DNA of 64,000 nucleotides from Brevibacterium sp. S111 (GTDB lineage: Bacteria; Actinomycetota; Actinomycetes; Actinomycetales; Brevibacteriaceae): contig NZ_RHFH01000001.1 of NCBI RefSeq assembly GCF_004745075.1, forward strand, positions 434,001-498,000. Reading direction: 5' to 3'. The translations under genes and the position numbers were made by a program. Below the pieces are notes generated by a model that was given only the letters and a program-made list of their open reading frames with translations, was not told the DNA's origin and ran no database searches. Positions 47,425-57,792 of this stretch are shown piece after piece. Numbering within the stretch: the first letter of the stretch is position 1; every line of letters starts with the position of its first letter.

Positions 47425-49098
47425 GTGGACCTCGACATCCTCGATGTCACGATCTTCGACGGGCGCACGATCCGGCCCGAGAATCGCGTGAGCATCCGCG
47501 ACGGCATCATCACCGAGATCGCCACGGGACCGGCACAGGTGCCGGCGGACCGGACCATCACCGCCACCGGCAGGCTCCTCACCCCCGGTTTCGTCGACGC
47601 TCACGTACACACGACCTTCGGCGGGCAGGAGTCGCTGTCCTGCGATCTCAGCAGCGCCGACGGCCTCGCCGAAACCCTCGACCTCATCCGCGGCCACATC
47701 GCCGCGACACACGCCGACTCCGCCCCTGCACACAACTGGGTCATCGGCGGCGGATGGTCGATGGCCGACTTCCCCGGAGGCGCTCCGACCGCGGACATCC
47801 TCGACGCAGTCTGCCCGGACCGGCCCGCCCTCCTGCTCAGTGCCGACCACCACTCGGCGTGGGTGAACACAGCGGCGTTGACCGTGGCCGGGATCGACGC
47901 CGCGACCGAGTCACCGGCTGGCGGCATCATCGTCGCCGATGACTACGGCACTCCGACCGGGTGTCTTCACGAATCGGCGATCGACCTCGTCTCCGCCCAC
48001 GTTCCCGAGGCCACCGATGCCGAGGTCCACGCAGGCCTGCTCGCCGGGCAGAACTACCTCAATTCCCTCGGCGTCACCGCGTGGATGGACGCCATCGTCG
48101 GCGACTACGGAGGGCACCGCGACCCCTATGACGCCTATGTCCGCGCCGCCTCCTCCGAGGAACTGCACTCCGAGGTCGTCGGCAGCCTGTGGTGGCCGCG
48201 CGAGGTCACGGACATCGACGCCGAGGTGGCCGAACTCACCGCCCGGGCCCGCAGCGAGGGCCGCTTCCGCGCCACCTCGGTGAAGTTCATGCTCGACGGC
48301 ATCGTCGAATCCCGCACCGCGGCGATGAACACGGAATACACGTGCACCTGCGGCGGGTTCGGCACGAGCTACTTCACCCGCGAGCACCTCGAAGCCTCAT
48401 TCGCCGCCCTCGACGCGGCCGGTTTCGACATCCACTGCCACGCGATCGGCGATGCCGCGGTCAGAGCGGCCCTCGACGCCTTCGCCGCGATCGCCTCGCC
48501 CCGTGCCGAGGCCCGCCACCACATCGCCCATGTCCAGGTCGTCGATCCCGTCGACGTCCCGCGCTTCGCGCAGCTGGGGATCACCGCGAACCTGCAGGCA
48601 CTGTGGGCCTGCTATGACGAGCAGATGATCGACCTCAACATCCCGGTCCTCGGCGAGGAACGCACCGGATGGCTCTACCCCTTCGGCTCCTTCGCCTCGG
48701 CCGGCACCCACTTGGCGATGGGCTCGGACTGGCCGGTGTCGACCGCGAATCCGTGGGAGGCCATCCACGTCGCCGTCAACCGGTCCCACCCCACCGCCGC
48801 GGACATCTCGCCCCTGCTGCCCGAGGAGGCCCTCGACGTGGAGACGGCGCTGCGGGCCTACACCTCCGGATCGGCCCACCTGCTGCGCTCACGGACCAAT
48901 GGCGTCATCCGCCTCGGCGAGCGGGCGAACCTCGCCCTGGCGAGCGCGAACCCCTTCGATCTCCCGGCCGACGAAATCGCGCACATCACGAACGATCTGA
49001 CCATCAGCAACGGCCGCCTCGTCCACGACGCCCTGTCATCGCAGACCGCGCCGCAGACATCGCAGCCGCCCGCAACGACCAGCTCCGCTTCCGCCTGA
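47425..49098 (+). CDS. amidohydrolase family protein (YtcJ-like, amidohydrolase 3)
   Basis: 557 aa from GTG 47425 with GGAGG seven bases upstream. Metal-dependent hydrolase: HxH motif in VDAHVHTTFGG, HCHAIGD near the middle, HHIAHVQ, and the catalytic Asp in MGSDWPVSTANP. The amidohydrolase-3 group includes YtcJ-like enzymes with N-substituted amide or formamide substrates. It leads an operon with a spermidine/putrescine-type importer, so it may free an amine from an amide taken up by that importer. Confidence 0.85.
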   Translation: MDLDILDVTIFDGRTIRPENRVSIRDGIITEIATGPAQVPADRTITATGRLLTPGFVDAHVHTTFGGQESLSCDLSSADGLAETLDLIRGHIAATHADSAPAHNWVIGGGWSMADFPGGAPTADILDAVCPDRPALLLSADHHSAWVNTAALTVAGIDAATESPAGGIIVADDYGTPTGCLHESAIDLVSAHVPEATDAEVHAGLLAGQNYLNSLGVTAWMDAIVGDYGGHRDPYDAYVRAASSEELHSEVVGSLWWPREVTDIDAEVAELTARARSEGRFRATSVKFMLDGIVESRTAAMNTEYTCTCGGFGTSYFTREHLEASFAALDAAGFDIHCHAIGDAAVRAALDAFAAIASPRAEARHHIAHVQVVDPVDVPRFAQLGITANLQALWACYDEQMIDLNIPVLGEERTGWLYPFGSFASAGTHLAMGSDWPVSTANPWEAIHVAVNRSHPTAADISPLLPEEALDVETALRAYTSGSAHLLRSRTNGVIRLGERANLALASANPFDLPADEIAHITNDLTISNGRLVHDALSSQTAPQTSQPPATTSSASA

Positions 49099-49112
49099 GA
49101 CGAAAGGCCATC

Positions 49113-50276
49113 ATGACCAGCACAGCCACCGCCGAAACAACGCCCGACACCGGACTCGACCACCTCGAGATCCAGGGCGTGAAGAAGGTCTTCGGCGAGA
49201 ACACCGCCATCGCCCGCCTCGACCTGAGCGTCCGCCGGGGAGAGTTCCTCTCACTGCTCGGCCCCTCCGGCTGCGGCAAGACCACCCTGCTGCGGATGAT
49301 CGCCGGCTTCGAGCATCCCACCAACGGCCACATCTACCTCGACGGCAAGGACATCGTCGGGCTGCCGCCGCACCGGCGCCCCGTCAACACGGTGTTCCAG
49401 TCGTATCTGCTGTTCCCGCACATGAACATCGCCGACAACATCGCCTACGGGCTCAAGCAGGCGAAGGTGCCCAAGCCCGAGATCGCTCAGCGTGTCCGCG
49501 ACGTCCTCGCCCTCGTGCAGATGGAGGACTTCGCCGGGCGCAAACCCGAGCAGCTCTCCGGCGGACAGCAGCAGCGCATCGCCTTGGCCCGTGCCCTGGT
49601 CAACCGGCCCCAGGTCCTCCTCCTCGACGAACCGATGTCCGCCTTGGACCGGAAGCTGCGCGAGGAGATGCAGCTCGAACTCAAACGTCTGCACACGAAG
49701 CTCGACACGACCTTCGTCTTCGTCACCCACGACCAGGACGAGGCGCTGGCGATGAGCGACCGCATCGTCGTCATGTACGACGGTGTGATCCAGCAGATCG
49801 GTTCCGGTGAGGACATCTACGCGAACCCCCACAACGGCTTCGTCGCCGGCTTCATCGGCAAACAGAACTTCATCCCCGCCGAGGTGACCTCCACCGACGG
49901 CGGCACCGCGCAGATGGTCTCGGCCAACAGCACGGTCATGGAGACCCCGTCGCTGGACCTGCGCCCCGCTTCGGCGGCGGGGGAAGCCGGCACGCTCAGC
50001 GTCGGAGACAGGGTGCGGGCGGCCATCCGCCCCGAGCGGATGCGCGTGGCCCCGGCCGGAGAGGAGACCGGCCGACCGAACACCGCTCGCGGGAAGGTGA
50101 TCTCGACGTCCTTCCTCGGCGATGTCATCCAGTACATGATCGTCGTCGGCGACAACGATGAGCTCCTCGCCCGTGTCCCCGCCGCCGGCAACGAACTCCT
50201 CGCCGCCGACGCCGAAGTCGACCTGAGCTGGGACGCCGATGCGGTCGCCGTCTACGGTTTCGAAGGCGGTGCCTGA
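49113..50276 (+). CDS. potA: ABC transporter ATP-binding protein, PotA-like
   Basis: 387 aa from ATG 49113, 15 bp after the amidohydrolase stop, GAAAGG seven bases before. Walker A GPSGCGKTT, signature LSGGQQQR, Walker B LLLDEPMSALD, H-loop in FVTHDQDE, then a TOBE-type C-terminal domain. It energises the importer encoded by the next three genes. The PotA/PotG type is the usual ATPase for polyamine and related uptake. Confidence 0.92.
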   Translation: MTSTATAETTPDTGLDHLEIQGVKKVFGENTAIARLDLSVRRGEFLSLLGPSGCGKTTLLRMIAGFEHPTNGHIYLDGKDIVGLPPHRRPVNTVFQSYLLFPHMNIADNIAYGLKQAKVPKPEIAQRVRDVLALVQMEDFAGRKPEQLSGGQQQRIALARALVNRPQVLLLDEPMSALDRKLREEMQLELKRLHTKLDTTFVFVTHDQDEALAMSDRIVVMYDGVIQQIGSGEDIYANPHNGFVAGFIGKQNFIPAEVTSTDGGTAQMVSANSTVMETPSLDLRPASAAGEAGTLSVGDRVRAAIRPERMRVAPAGEETGRPNTARGKVISTSFLGDVIQYMIVVGDNDELLARVPAAGNELLAADAEVDLSWDADAVAVYGFEGGA

Positions 50277-50277
50277 G

Positions 50278-51441
50278 ATGACGCGAACGATTCCCGATGT
50301 GACCTTCCTGGCTCCCCGGGCCGCCTCGGCGAGGCTGACCCGGCGAGCGCTGCTGGCCGGATTCGGAGTCGTCGGCCTCGGTGCGCTCAGTGCCTGCGGG
50401 AAGACGACGAAGATGGCGGCGTCACCGCCGACCGACGGCAAACTCGAACCGAAGCTCAACCTCTACTCTTGGGGTGACTACGACAATCCGGAACTCCTCG
50501 AAGCCTTCAAATCGCAGAACGACATCCTCGTCCAGGTCGACTCCTACGGGTCGAACGAGGAGCTCGTGGCGAAGCTGTCGACCTCACGCGGCACCTCCGG
50601 CTATGACGTGGTCGTGCCGACAGGGGCGAACATCCCGCAGATGCTCAATCACAATCTCCTCCAGGAACTCGACCTCAGTCTGATCCCGAACTTCGAGCAC
50701 ATGGACCCGAACTTCACGCATCAGTACTTCGACCCCGACAACAAGTACTCGATCTGCAAGGCCTGGGGCACCACGGGGTTCGTCTACAACACGAAGAAGA
50801 TCGACCGGGAGCTCACGAGCTGGCAGGACTTCCTCGACACTGCACAGAAGGAAGCCGCCGGCACGACCGCGCTGCTCGAGGATCCCTGGGAGGTCGCGGC
50901 GATCGCCTTGGCAGCTTCGGGCCACAGCCTCAACACCGAAGACGAGGGCGAACTCGACAAGGCTCGCGATATCATCGTCGACCAGCTGGCCCCGAACGTG
51001 AAGGCCTATGTCGGCAGCGCCGCCACCAGCATGATCCAAGGCAGCTTCACCCTCCTGCACTCCTACAACGGCGATGCCCGGCAGGGACTGACCGAGATCA
51101 AGGATCCGGAGAACTGGAAGTTCGTATTCCCGACCCCCTCGGCGAATCTGTGGATGGACTGCTGGGCGATCGCCACCGGCGCCCCGCACCCGGATTCGGC
51201 ACACGCCTTCATCAACCACATGCTGTCCCCGGACACCGCGGTCGAGCAGCTCGACTACATCGGCTACCCGATCGGCACGAAGGGGCTTGAGGAACAGGCG
51301 AAGAAGGCCGACCTCGACGAACCGGACCTCATCTTCCCCCCGCAGAAGGTCCTCGACCGTCTCGAACCCAGCAAGCAGACCCCGGCCGATCAGATCCGGA
51401 CGAAGATTCTCACCGATGCCCAGGCCAGGAGTGGAGCATGA
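50278..51441 (+). CDS. potD: polyamine-type ABC substrate-binding lipoprotein, PotD-like
   Basis: 387 aa from ATG 50278, one base after the potA stop. N-terminal RLTRRALLAGFG precedes a hydrophobic core and the lipobox LSAC, so it is a lipid-anchored protein, probably exported by Tat (twin Arg). The mature part has LNLYSWGDYDNPELLEAF and STSRGTSGYDVVVPTGANI, typical of spermidine/putrescine-binding PotD/PotF proteins. Ligand inferred from family. Confidence 0.9.
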   Translation: MTRTIPDVTFLAPRAASARLTRRALLAGFGVVGLGALSACGKTTKMAASPPTDGKLEPKLNLYSWGDYDNPELLEAFKSQNDILVQVDSYGSNEELVAKLSTSRGTSGYDVVVPTGANIPQMLNHNLLQELDLSLIPNFEHMDPNFTHQYFDPDNKYSICKAWGTTGFVYNTKKIDRELTSWQDFLDTAQKEAAGTTALLEDPWEVAAIALAASGHSLNTEDEGELDKARDIIVDQLAPNVKAYVGSAATSMIQGSFTLLHSYNGDARQGLTEIKDPENWKFVFPTPSANLWMDCWAIATGAPHPDSAHAFINHMLSPDTAVEQLDYIGYPIGTKGLEEQAKKADLDEPDLIFPPQKVLDRLEPSKQTPADQIRTKILTDAQARSGA

Positions 51442-52406
51442 GCACGACCGCGCGACCGAAACAGCAGCCGCCCGCAGAGACACGGGAGACCGCGCCCACG
51501 AAGCAACCGCTCGCCTCACGGCTCTTCGGAGCCTCGGCGCTGTCGTTTCCCACCTGGGCCTATGTCGTCTTCTTCTTCATCATTCCCCTGGCCCTGGTGA
51601 TCTTCTACAGCTTCGGATACAAACCCGATGAGTTCACCGCCATCGCCACCGACAAATTGTCCTTCGACCGCTACCCGGAGGCGATGTCGGCCAGCTTCGT
51701 ATCGACGTTCTTCGCGACTCTGCGGATCTCGATCCTCGGCACGATCCTGTGTCTGCTCATCGCCCTGCCCTTCTCCTATTGGCTGGCGGTGAAGGTCTCG
51801 CCGGCCCGCAGGTCCCTGGCACTGGCTCTGGTGATGGTGCCATTCTGGACGAACTTCCTGGTCCGGACCCTCGGGTGGCAGATCATGCTCTCTCCCGACG
51901 GCTTCCTCTCGAACTGGATGCAGAGCATCGGGATGCTCGACGGGCCCCTCGACATCCTCTACACGCGCACAGCGGTGCAGATCGGTGTCGTCTACAACTA
52001 TCTGCCGCTGATGATCCTGCCCCTCTTCGTGGCCATCGATGCCTCGGGCAAGAGGCTGCGGGAGGCCAGCTACGACCTCGGCGCGGGAAAGGTGAAGACC
52101 TTCATGCGCGTGACCCTGCCGATGGCGATGCCCGGCGTCGTCTCCGGCTGCCTGCTCGTGTTCATCCCCCTCAACGGTGACTATGTGACGGCCACCGTGC
52201 TCGGCGGAGCGAGCGGGTCGATGGTCGGCCAGCTCATCGCCAACCAGTTCAACACCGCCCAGAACTGGGCGGTCGGCGCGGCCATGGCGATGATCCTCAT
52301 CATCTCCACCCTGGTCGTCGTCGGTGTCGGATTCGCGCTGCTCAAGCTCGGACAGACGATCACGGCCAGACTCAACAGTGTGCCGCTGCAGGATGGGAGG
52401 GCCTGA
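51438..52406 (+). CDS. potB: ABC transporter permease, PotB-like
   Basis: 322 aa, six hydrophobic segments, with the permease EAA-type loop (EASYDLGAGKVKTFMRVTLP). ATGA overlap with potD at 51438-51441. First of two membrane subunits of the polyamine-type importer. Confidence 0.9.
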   Translation: MSTTARPKQQPPAETRETAPTKQPLASRLFGASALSFPTWAYVVFFFIIPLALVIFYSFGYKPDEFTAIATDKLSFDRYPEAMSASFVSTFFATLRISILGTILCLLIALPFSYWLAVKVSPARRSLALALVMVPFWTNFLVRTLGWQIMLSPDGFLSNWMQSIGMLDGPLDILYTRTAVQIGVVYNYLPLMILPLFVAIDASGKRLREASYDLGAGKVKTFMRVTLPMAMPGVVSGCLLVFIPLNGDYVTATVLGGASGSMVGQLIANQFNTAQNWAVGAAMAMILIISTLVVVGVGFALLKLGQTITARLNSVPLQDGRA

Positions 52407-52407
52407 G

Positions 52408-53271
52408 ATGCCGAAGAAGAACACATTCGCCCGCCGGACCCCGACCGATATCGGTCTGCACATCTGGGGCATCCTCGTCTTCGTCTACCTGTTCGTGCCG
52501 ATCGCGGTGATCATCGCCTACTCGTTCAACAACGGCAAGGTGCTCGCGAACTTCCGCGGCTTCGGGCTGCACGCCTACATCAGCGGAATCAACAACGACA
52601 TCATCATCTCCTCGATCGTCACGAGTCTTCAGGCGGCTGTGGGCACGGCGATCGTCTCGACGATCTTCGGCACCCTGGGCGGGGTGGCACTGGCACGGGC
52701 GCCGAGGGGCGCCTGGTGGGCGCTCGGCCTGACCGCCGTGCTCGGGCTGACACTGGTCACACCCGAGATCGTCGACGGCATCTCATTCCTGCCGTGGTTC
52801 GTCACCGTCGGCGTCGACTGGGGAATCACCCCGCTCAACAACGGCCTGGTCAGACTCATCATCTCCCATGCGATGTTCTCCATGGCGATCGTGACCTTCA
52901 TCGTCCGGGCCCGGCTGGCCGGAATCGACACCCAGCTCGAGGATGCCGCCGCGGATCTCGGCGCCACCCCGTGGAACCGGTTCAAGGACATCACCCTGCC
53001 GATCGCGGCTCCCGGCATTCTCGCCGGGGCACTGATGTCGTTCACCGTCAGCCTCGACAACACGATCCTCTCCAGCTTCGTCCAGCAGCCCGGTTACACG
53101 CCCTGGCCGGTCTACATCTTCTCGGCCGTCCGCGTGGCCCTGCGCCCCGAGGTCGCGGCGATGTCGACGGTGATGTTCGTCCTCACCCTGGCCGCCCTGG
53201 GCTTCGTCGGCTTCGTGCTGCGCAAGGCCGGAGGCAATGCCACCGAGATCATCAAGACCATGGCCGCCTGA
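52408..53271 (+). CDS. potC: ABC transporter permease, PotC-like
   Basis: 287 aa from ATG 52408, one base after the potB stop. Six membrane segments and the EAA-type loop (EDAAADLGATPWNRFKDITLP). With PotB it forms the channel of the importer. A hairpin (53286-53328) follows within 50 bp and separates it from the FAD oxidoreductase gene. Confidence 0.9.
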   Translation: MPKKNTFARRTPTDIGLHIWGILVFVYLFVPIAVIIAYSFNNGKVLANFRGFGLHAYISGINNDIIISSIVTSLQAAVGTAIVSTIFGTLGGVALARAPRGAWWALGLTAVLGLTLVTPEIVDGISFLPWFVTVGVDWGITPLNNGLVRLIISHAMFSMAIVTFIVRARLAGIDTQLEDAAADLGATPWNRFKDITLPIAAPGILAGALMSFTVSLDNTILSSFVQQPGYTPWPVYIFSAVRVALRPEVAAMSTVMFVLTLAALGFVGFVLRKAGGNATEIIKTMAA

Positions 53272-53285
53272 GACATGAGAGACCC

Positions 53286-53328
53286 GGACCCCGCCGAGGC
53301 GGCACCTCCGCTCGCCGAGGCGGGGTCC
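53286..53328. terminator. intercistronic hairpin between potC and FAD oxidoreductase gene
   Basis: GGACCCCGCC pairs with GGCGGGGTCC across a 23-base loop. Each arm includes part of a GCCGAGGCGG motif (53293-53302, 53314-53323). It might lower expression of the last gene relative to the transporter or guard mRNA ends. No T-run. Confidence 0.45.
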
Positions 53329-53385
53329 AGGCGCACGGCACCGCCGAACGCCTCAAGAATGCCGCAAGGCAGAAAGTGAAGTGAC

Positions 53386-54768
53386 ATGGACGTCAACGCC
53401 GCATTGGCCGACGCCTCAACCGTTCCGTTCTGGCTCGATACCGACCAGCGACCCGAGCCTCTGCCTCCTCTGGGCGAGGACATCGAAGCGGACCTCGTCA
53501 TCGTCGGAGGCGGGTTCACCGGACTTTGGACCGCACTTCAGGCGAAGGAACGCGATCCCGAGCGGCACGTGGTCCTTCTCGAAGCGAACTCCATCGGGTG
53601 GGCCGCCTCCGGTCGCAACGGCGGATTCTGCGCTGCGAGCCTGACCCACGGCTATGACAACGGCGCGAATCATCTGCCCGATGAGAACGATCGCCTCGCT
53701 CAGCTGGGGCGAGAGAACCTCGACGAGATCGAGGCCGCCGTGGCCAGGTATTCGATGGACTGCGAATTCGAACGCACCGGAGAGCTCGACGTCGCGACCG
53801 AGGACTACCAGGTCGCCGACCTCCGGGAAGCCCATGATCCGGACGCGGGATTCATCTTCTACGACCAGCAGGAGCTTGCCCAGATGGTCAAGTCCCCGAC
53901 CTACAAGGGTGCGCTGTGGGATTCCCGTGAAGTCGCGATGCTCAACCCGGCCAAGCTGTGCTGGGAGCTGCTGCGGGTCATCCGCGAACTCGGCGTCGAG
54001 GTCTATGAGGGCACGAAGGTCACCGCGGTCAGCGATGAGAAGTCCACCGTGCGGCTGACCACTCCGGAGGCGACCATCGCCGCCCGAAACGTGGCCTTGG
54101 CGACGAACGTCTTCCCGTCCCTGCTCAAACGGGTCAGCCTGCACACAGTTCCCGTCTACGACTACGCGCTCATGACCGAACCGCTGTCGGACGAGCAGCT
54201 GGCGGCGATCGGCTGGGACGGGCGGCAGGGAATCGGCGACTGCGCCAACCGCTTCCACTACTACCGGCTCAGCGCCGACAATCGGATCCTCTTCGGCGGC
54301 TGGGACGCCGTCTACCACTATGGGCGGCAGATCTCGTGGAAGTACGATCAGCGGCCCGAGACCTTCGAGACTCTGGCCGAGCACTTCTTCGAGACCTTCC
54401 CGCAGCTGGAGGGGCTGAAGTTCACGCACAAATGGGGCGGGGCGATCGACACCTGCTCACGCTTCTTCTCCTTCTTCACCACCGCCTACGGCAATAAGGT
54501 GGCGATGGCGGCCGGTTTCACCGGCCTCGGCGTCGGTGCCTCGCGGTTCGCCGGCACGGTCATGCTCGACCTGCTCAGCGGTGAGAGGACCGAACTGACC
54601 GAGCTCGAGATGGTCCGCAAGCTGCCGCTGCCGTTCCCTCCCGAGCCGATCGCCTGGCTGGGGATCACGATGACGACGAACGCGATGATCAAGGCCGACG
54701 AGAACGAAGGCCGACGCGGTCCGCTGCTCAAGGTCCTGGACGCCGTGGGCATGGGCTTCGACTCCTGA
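53386..54768 (+). CDS. FAD-dependent amine oxidoreductase (PuuB-like, DAO family)
   Basis: 460 aa. The FAD motif VIVGGGFTGLWTALQAK and GWAASGRNGGFCAAS follow the gamma-glutamylputrescine oxidase (PuuB) pattern of the DAO family. It would oxidise a glutamyl-amine or the amine imported by PotABCD to an aldehyde and ammonia or amine. It sits 114 bp after potC on the same strand. Together with the ligase, ALDH and hydrolase at 16.7-20.2 kb, it supplies the one Puu step missing from that locus. Confidence 0.82.
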   Translation: MDVNAALADASTVPFWLDTDQRPEPLPPLGEDIEADLVIVGGGFTGLWTALQAKERDPERHVVLLEANSIGWAASGRNGGFCAASLTHGYDNGANHLPDENDRLAQLGRENLDEIEAAVARYSMDCEFERTGELDVATEDYQVADLREAHDPDAGFIFYDQQELAQMVKSPTYKGALWDSREVAMLNPAKLCWELLRVIRELGVEVYEGTKVTAVSDEKSTVRLTTPEATIAARNVALATNVFPSLLKRVSLHTVPVYDYALMTEPLSDEQLAAIGWDGRQGIGDCANRFHYYRLSADNRILFGGWDAVYHYGRQISWKYDQRPETFETLAEHFFETFPQLEGLKFTHKWGGAIDTCSRFFSFFTTAYGNKVAMAAGFTGLGVGASRFAGTVMLDLLSGERTELTELEMVRKLPLPFPPEPIAWLGITMTTNAMIKADENEGRRGPLLKVLDAVGMGFDS

Positions 54769-54906
54769 GCTCACCGGCGGTCTCGCTGCCGGACGGCCCG
54801 GCGGTCCTTCGACCGGACCGCGGGGCGGAGCACCGGCCATGCTTGATAGACTTTGGGCGAGCGCGGGAGGAACTCCCGAACACTTTCACAAAGGAGCAGA
54901 ACACGC

Positions 54907-55160
54907 ATGGCACGTGTCGTCGTTGAGGTGATGCCCAAACCCGAGATCCTTGACCCCCAGGGCAAGGCGATCTCCGGCGGACTGAATCGCCTCGGCTTCA
55001 CCGGGTTCGGTGAGGTTCGTCAGGGCAAGAGGTTCGAACTCGAAGTCGAAGGCGAGGCCACCGAGGAAGTGCTCGCCCAGGCCCGTGAAGCCGCGGAGAA
55101 GCTCCTGTCGAACCCCGTCATCGAAAACGTCGTCGCAGTGCGCGTGGCCGAGGATGCCTC

Positions 55161-55164
<4 letters not shown>
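54907..55164 (+). CDS. purS: phosphoribosylformylglycinamidine synthase subunit PurS
   Basis: 85 aa from ATG 54907, with AAAGGAG about ten bases upstream (the frame opens earlier without a ribosome site). Small PurS fold: [20 protein letters not shown], then [19 protein letters not shown]. It bridges PurL and PurQ in the FGAM synthase complex that turns FGAR to FGAM. Overlaps purQ by four bases (GTGA). Confidence 0.93.
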
Positions 55165-55901
<737 letters not shown>

Positions 55902-55957
55902 ATCTCTCACGAGGCTGGGCGCCTCACCGGGCTCTCTCGGGTATCCTCCCGGGCTCA

Positions 55958-56004
55958 GATCGGCCCCGGTTCCTCGACTCTGTGTCGAGGGACCGGGGCC
56001 GATC
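55958..56004. terminator. hairpin terminator after purQ
   Basis: 21-bp arms (starting GATCGGCCCCGGTTCCTCGA) around a 5-base loop, with one G-T pair. It is 56 bp past the purQ stop and 73 bp before the stop of the convergent surface-protein gene, so it can serve both. Confidence 0.7.
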
Positions 56005-56076
56005 GCCTGTCTGCCGGGACCGGGGCGCGCCGTCGGACCGGGTATCGTCACCGACCCGACGGGTCACCGGTCACTG

Positions 56077-57792
56077 TCAGTTCAGGCTTCTGCGCCGGGC
56101 CAAGGCGATCGCCGCTCCCCCGCCGAGGATGAGCAGGCTGCCTGCCACCAGTCCGGTGAGTTCTGCACCGGTGCGCGGCATCGATGCTCCGCCGCCGGCA
56201 TTGTCGGAATCTCCGCTCCCGCCCCCACCGGTCTCCGAACCGGTGACGACGAATTGCCCGTCCCGGGACGTATCGACACAGGTGGCGCGCACATTGTAGG
56301 TTCCGACGTAGTGCGCAGGATCGTCGCCGAGACCGTAGACCTGAATTCCGGCGGTGCCCTCTTCATCGGCCGCCGCCGTCTGCTCATAGAGCTTGTCCTC
56401 CATGCCTGCCGAATACACCTCGAACTGCACATCAGTGTCGGGAGCACACTCGGTGACCGTCAGTTCTACGCCTTTGTCCCGATCGATGAAGTCGGTTCCG
56501 GAGATCCGTTCAGGAGTGATCGAGAGCTTCGGGTCGATGGCGCTGCCGTCATCGGTGACGGTGAACGTCGTCTCGGCGCTCTTATCACCGCAGGTGGCCA
56601 TGACGAGGAATTCGGTCGCCCATCCGCCACCTCCTTCTTCGGGAGTGAACCGGACGGATCCGGCGGCGTCCTCACCTGCCTTCTGCGTCTCCGACCAGAT
56701 CTCGGTGTCGGGATCGTGCTTGGTGCTCACGCGGAAGGTGACATCGGAGTCGACGTGGCAGTTGACCAACGTGATGGTGACACCGCTGTCGAGGAAGTCG
56801 CGCAGCGACTGAGTCTTCGGAGTCACGGTGAGGTCCGCGTCGGCAGCATCGTCTGCTGTGACGGAGAACGTCGTCTCCTCGGTCGTGTCACCGCAGCTCG
56901 CGCTCACCGCGTAGTCGCCGACCAGCTCGTCTCCTCCGGCGTCCGGAATGAAGGTGGTGAAGCCGGCGGCGTCTTCCCCCGCCGCGAACTGAGTGTCTTC
57001 CCAGATGGGAGTGTCCTCTCCCTCGCGGGTGACCGTGAAGGTCACTTCTTCGTCCATGACACAGTTGCTCAGGGTGATGCCGACACCGTTCTTCTGGAAG
57101 GTGTCGAGGCCCTGAGTCTTCGGATCGACGCTGAGATCGCCATCGGAATCGTCATCGGCTGCGGTGATGGTCACGCTGCCGGTGAAGGTCTTCGACTCCT
57201 GCCCGTCCCTGTCGACCGTCACGGTGACGCTGAGGACATCGCCGACCTTCACTTCGGAGTTGCCGCGCAGCGATCCGTTGAACGTTCCATCGCTGTCGAC
57301 GGTGATCGGACCGTCTTCGCCGGGCGAGGCGGTGACTCTGTCTCCGGCGGTGAGTCCGGTGATCGTATAGGGGATGGCCTCAGCCGCTTCGTCGACGGGC
57401 ATCGTCTTCTGGTCGAGGGAGAAGGACGCGTCGATCGGAGTCGAATCCTCGCCTCCGCCGTCGGCACCGTCGTCGGGGTCGGCGGAGTCCTCGCCGTCGT
57501 TCGGGTCAGCTGAGTCCTCGCCCTCACCTGCATCGCTTCCGTGATCTCCCTCATCGGGATCGGTGGATTCACCGCCGCCACCGGGGTCCGTGGCGTCCTC
57601 ACCATCGCCGGGATCCTCCGGTGCCGGATTCTCAGTCTCGGGAGCATCCGCAGCACCGTCTCCGGCATCACCTGCGGCATGGAGATCTGCCGATTGCGGG
57701 ACCGTGTCGCTGTCTGCCTGTGCGGCCGCCGGGCTCCATCCGCCGAGGGAGAGAGCCAGGGCGAATGTCGCCGCCATTGCCAACCGTTTCAT
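56077..57792 (-). CDS. cell-wall-anchored repeat protein with LPXTG-like (MPRTG) sorting signal
   Basis: 571 aa. Order: signal peptide (~1-27, ending AAAQA), a ~90-residue Asp/Glu/Gly/Pro-rich acidic spacer, one Ig-like domain without Cys (~118-215), three tandem Ig-like repeats of ~95 aa each with a Cys pair (NC...SCG, NC...TCG, EC...TCV), then a Gly/Ser linker and a sorting signal: MPRTG, a hydrophobic stretch and a basic end (RRRS). A class-like sortase should anchor it to the wall. The ATG follows AAGGA. No sortase gene in the window. Adhesin or spacer-stalk role inferred. Confidence 0.85.
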   Translation of the reverse strand: MKRLAMAATFALALSLGGWSPAAAQADSDTVPQSADLHAAGDAGDGAADAPETENPAPEDPGDGEDATDPGGGGESTDPDEGDHGSDAGEGEDSADPNDGEDSADPDDGADGGGEDSTPIDASFSLDQKTMPVDEAAEAIPYTITGLTAGDRVTASPGEDGPITVDSDGTFNGSLRGNSEVKVGDVLSVTVTVDRDGQESKTFTGSVTITAADDDSDGDLSVDPKTQGLDTFQKNGVGITLSNCVMDEEVTFTVTREGEDTPIWEDTQFAAGEDAAGFTTFIPDAGGDELVGDYAVSASCGDTTEETTFSVTADDAADADLTVTPKTQSLRDFLDSGVTITLVNCHVDSDVTFRVSTKHDPDTEIWSETQKAGEDAAGSVRFTPEEGGGGWATEFLVMATCGDKSAETTFTVTDDGSAIDPKLSITPERISGTDFIDRDKGVELTVTECAPDTDVQFEVYSAGMEDKLYEQTAAADEEGTAGIQVYGLGDDPAHYVGTYNVRATCVDTSRDGQFVVTGSETGGGGSGDSDNAGGGASMPRTGAELTGLVAGSLLILGGGAAIALARRRSLN

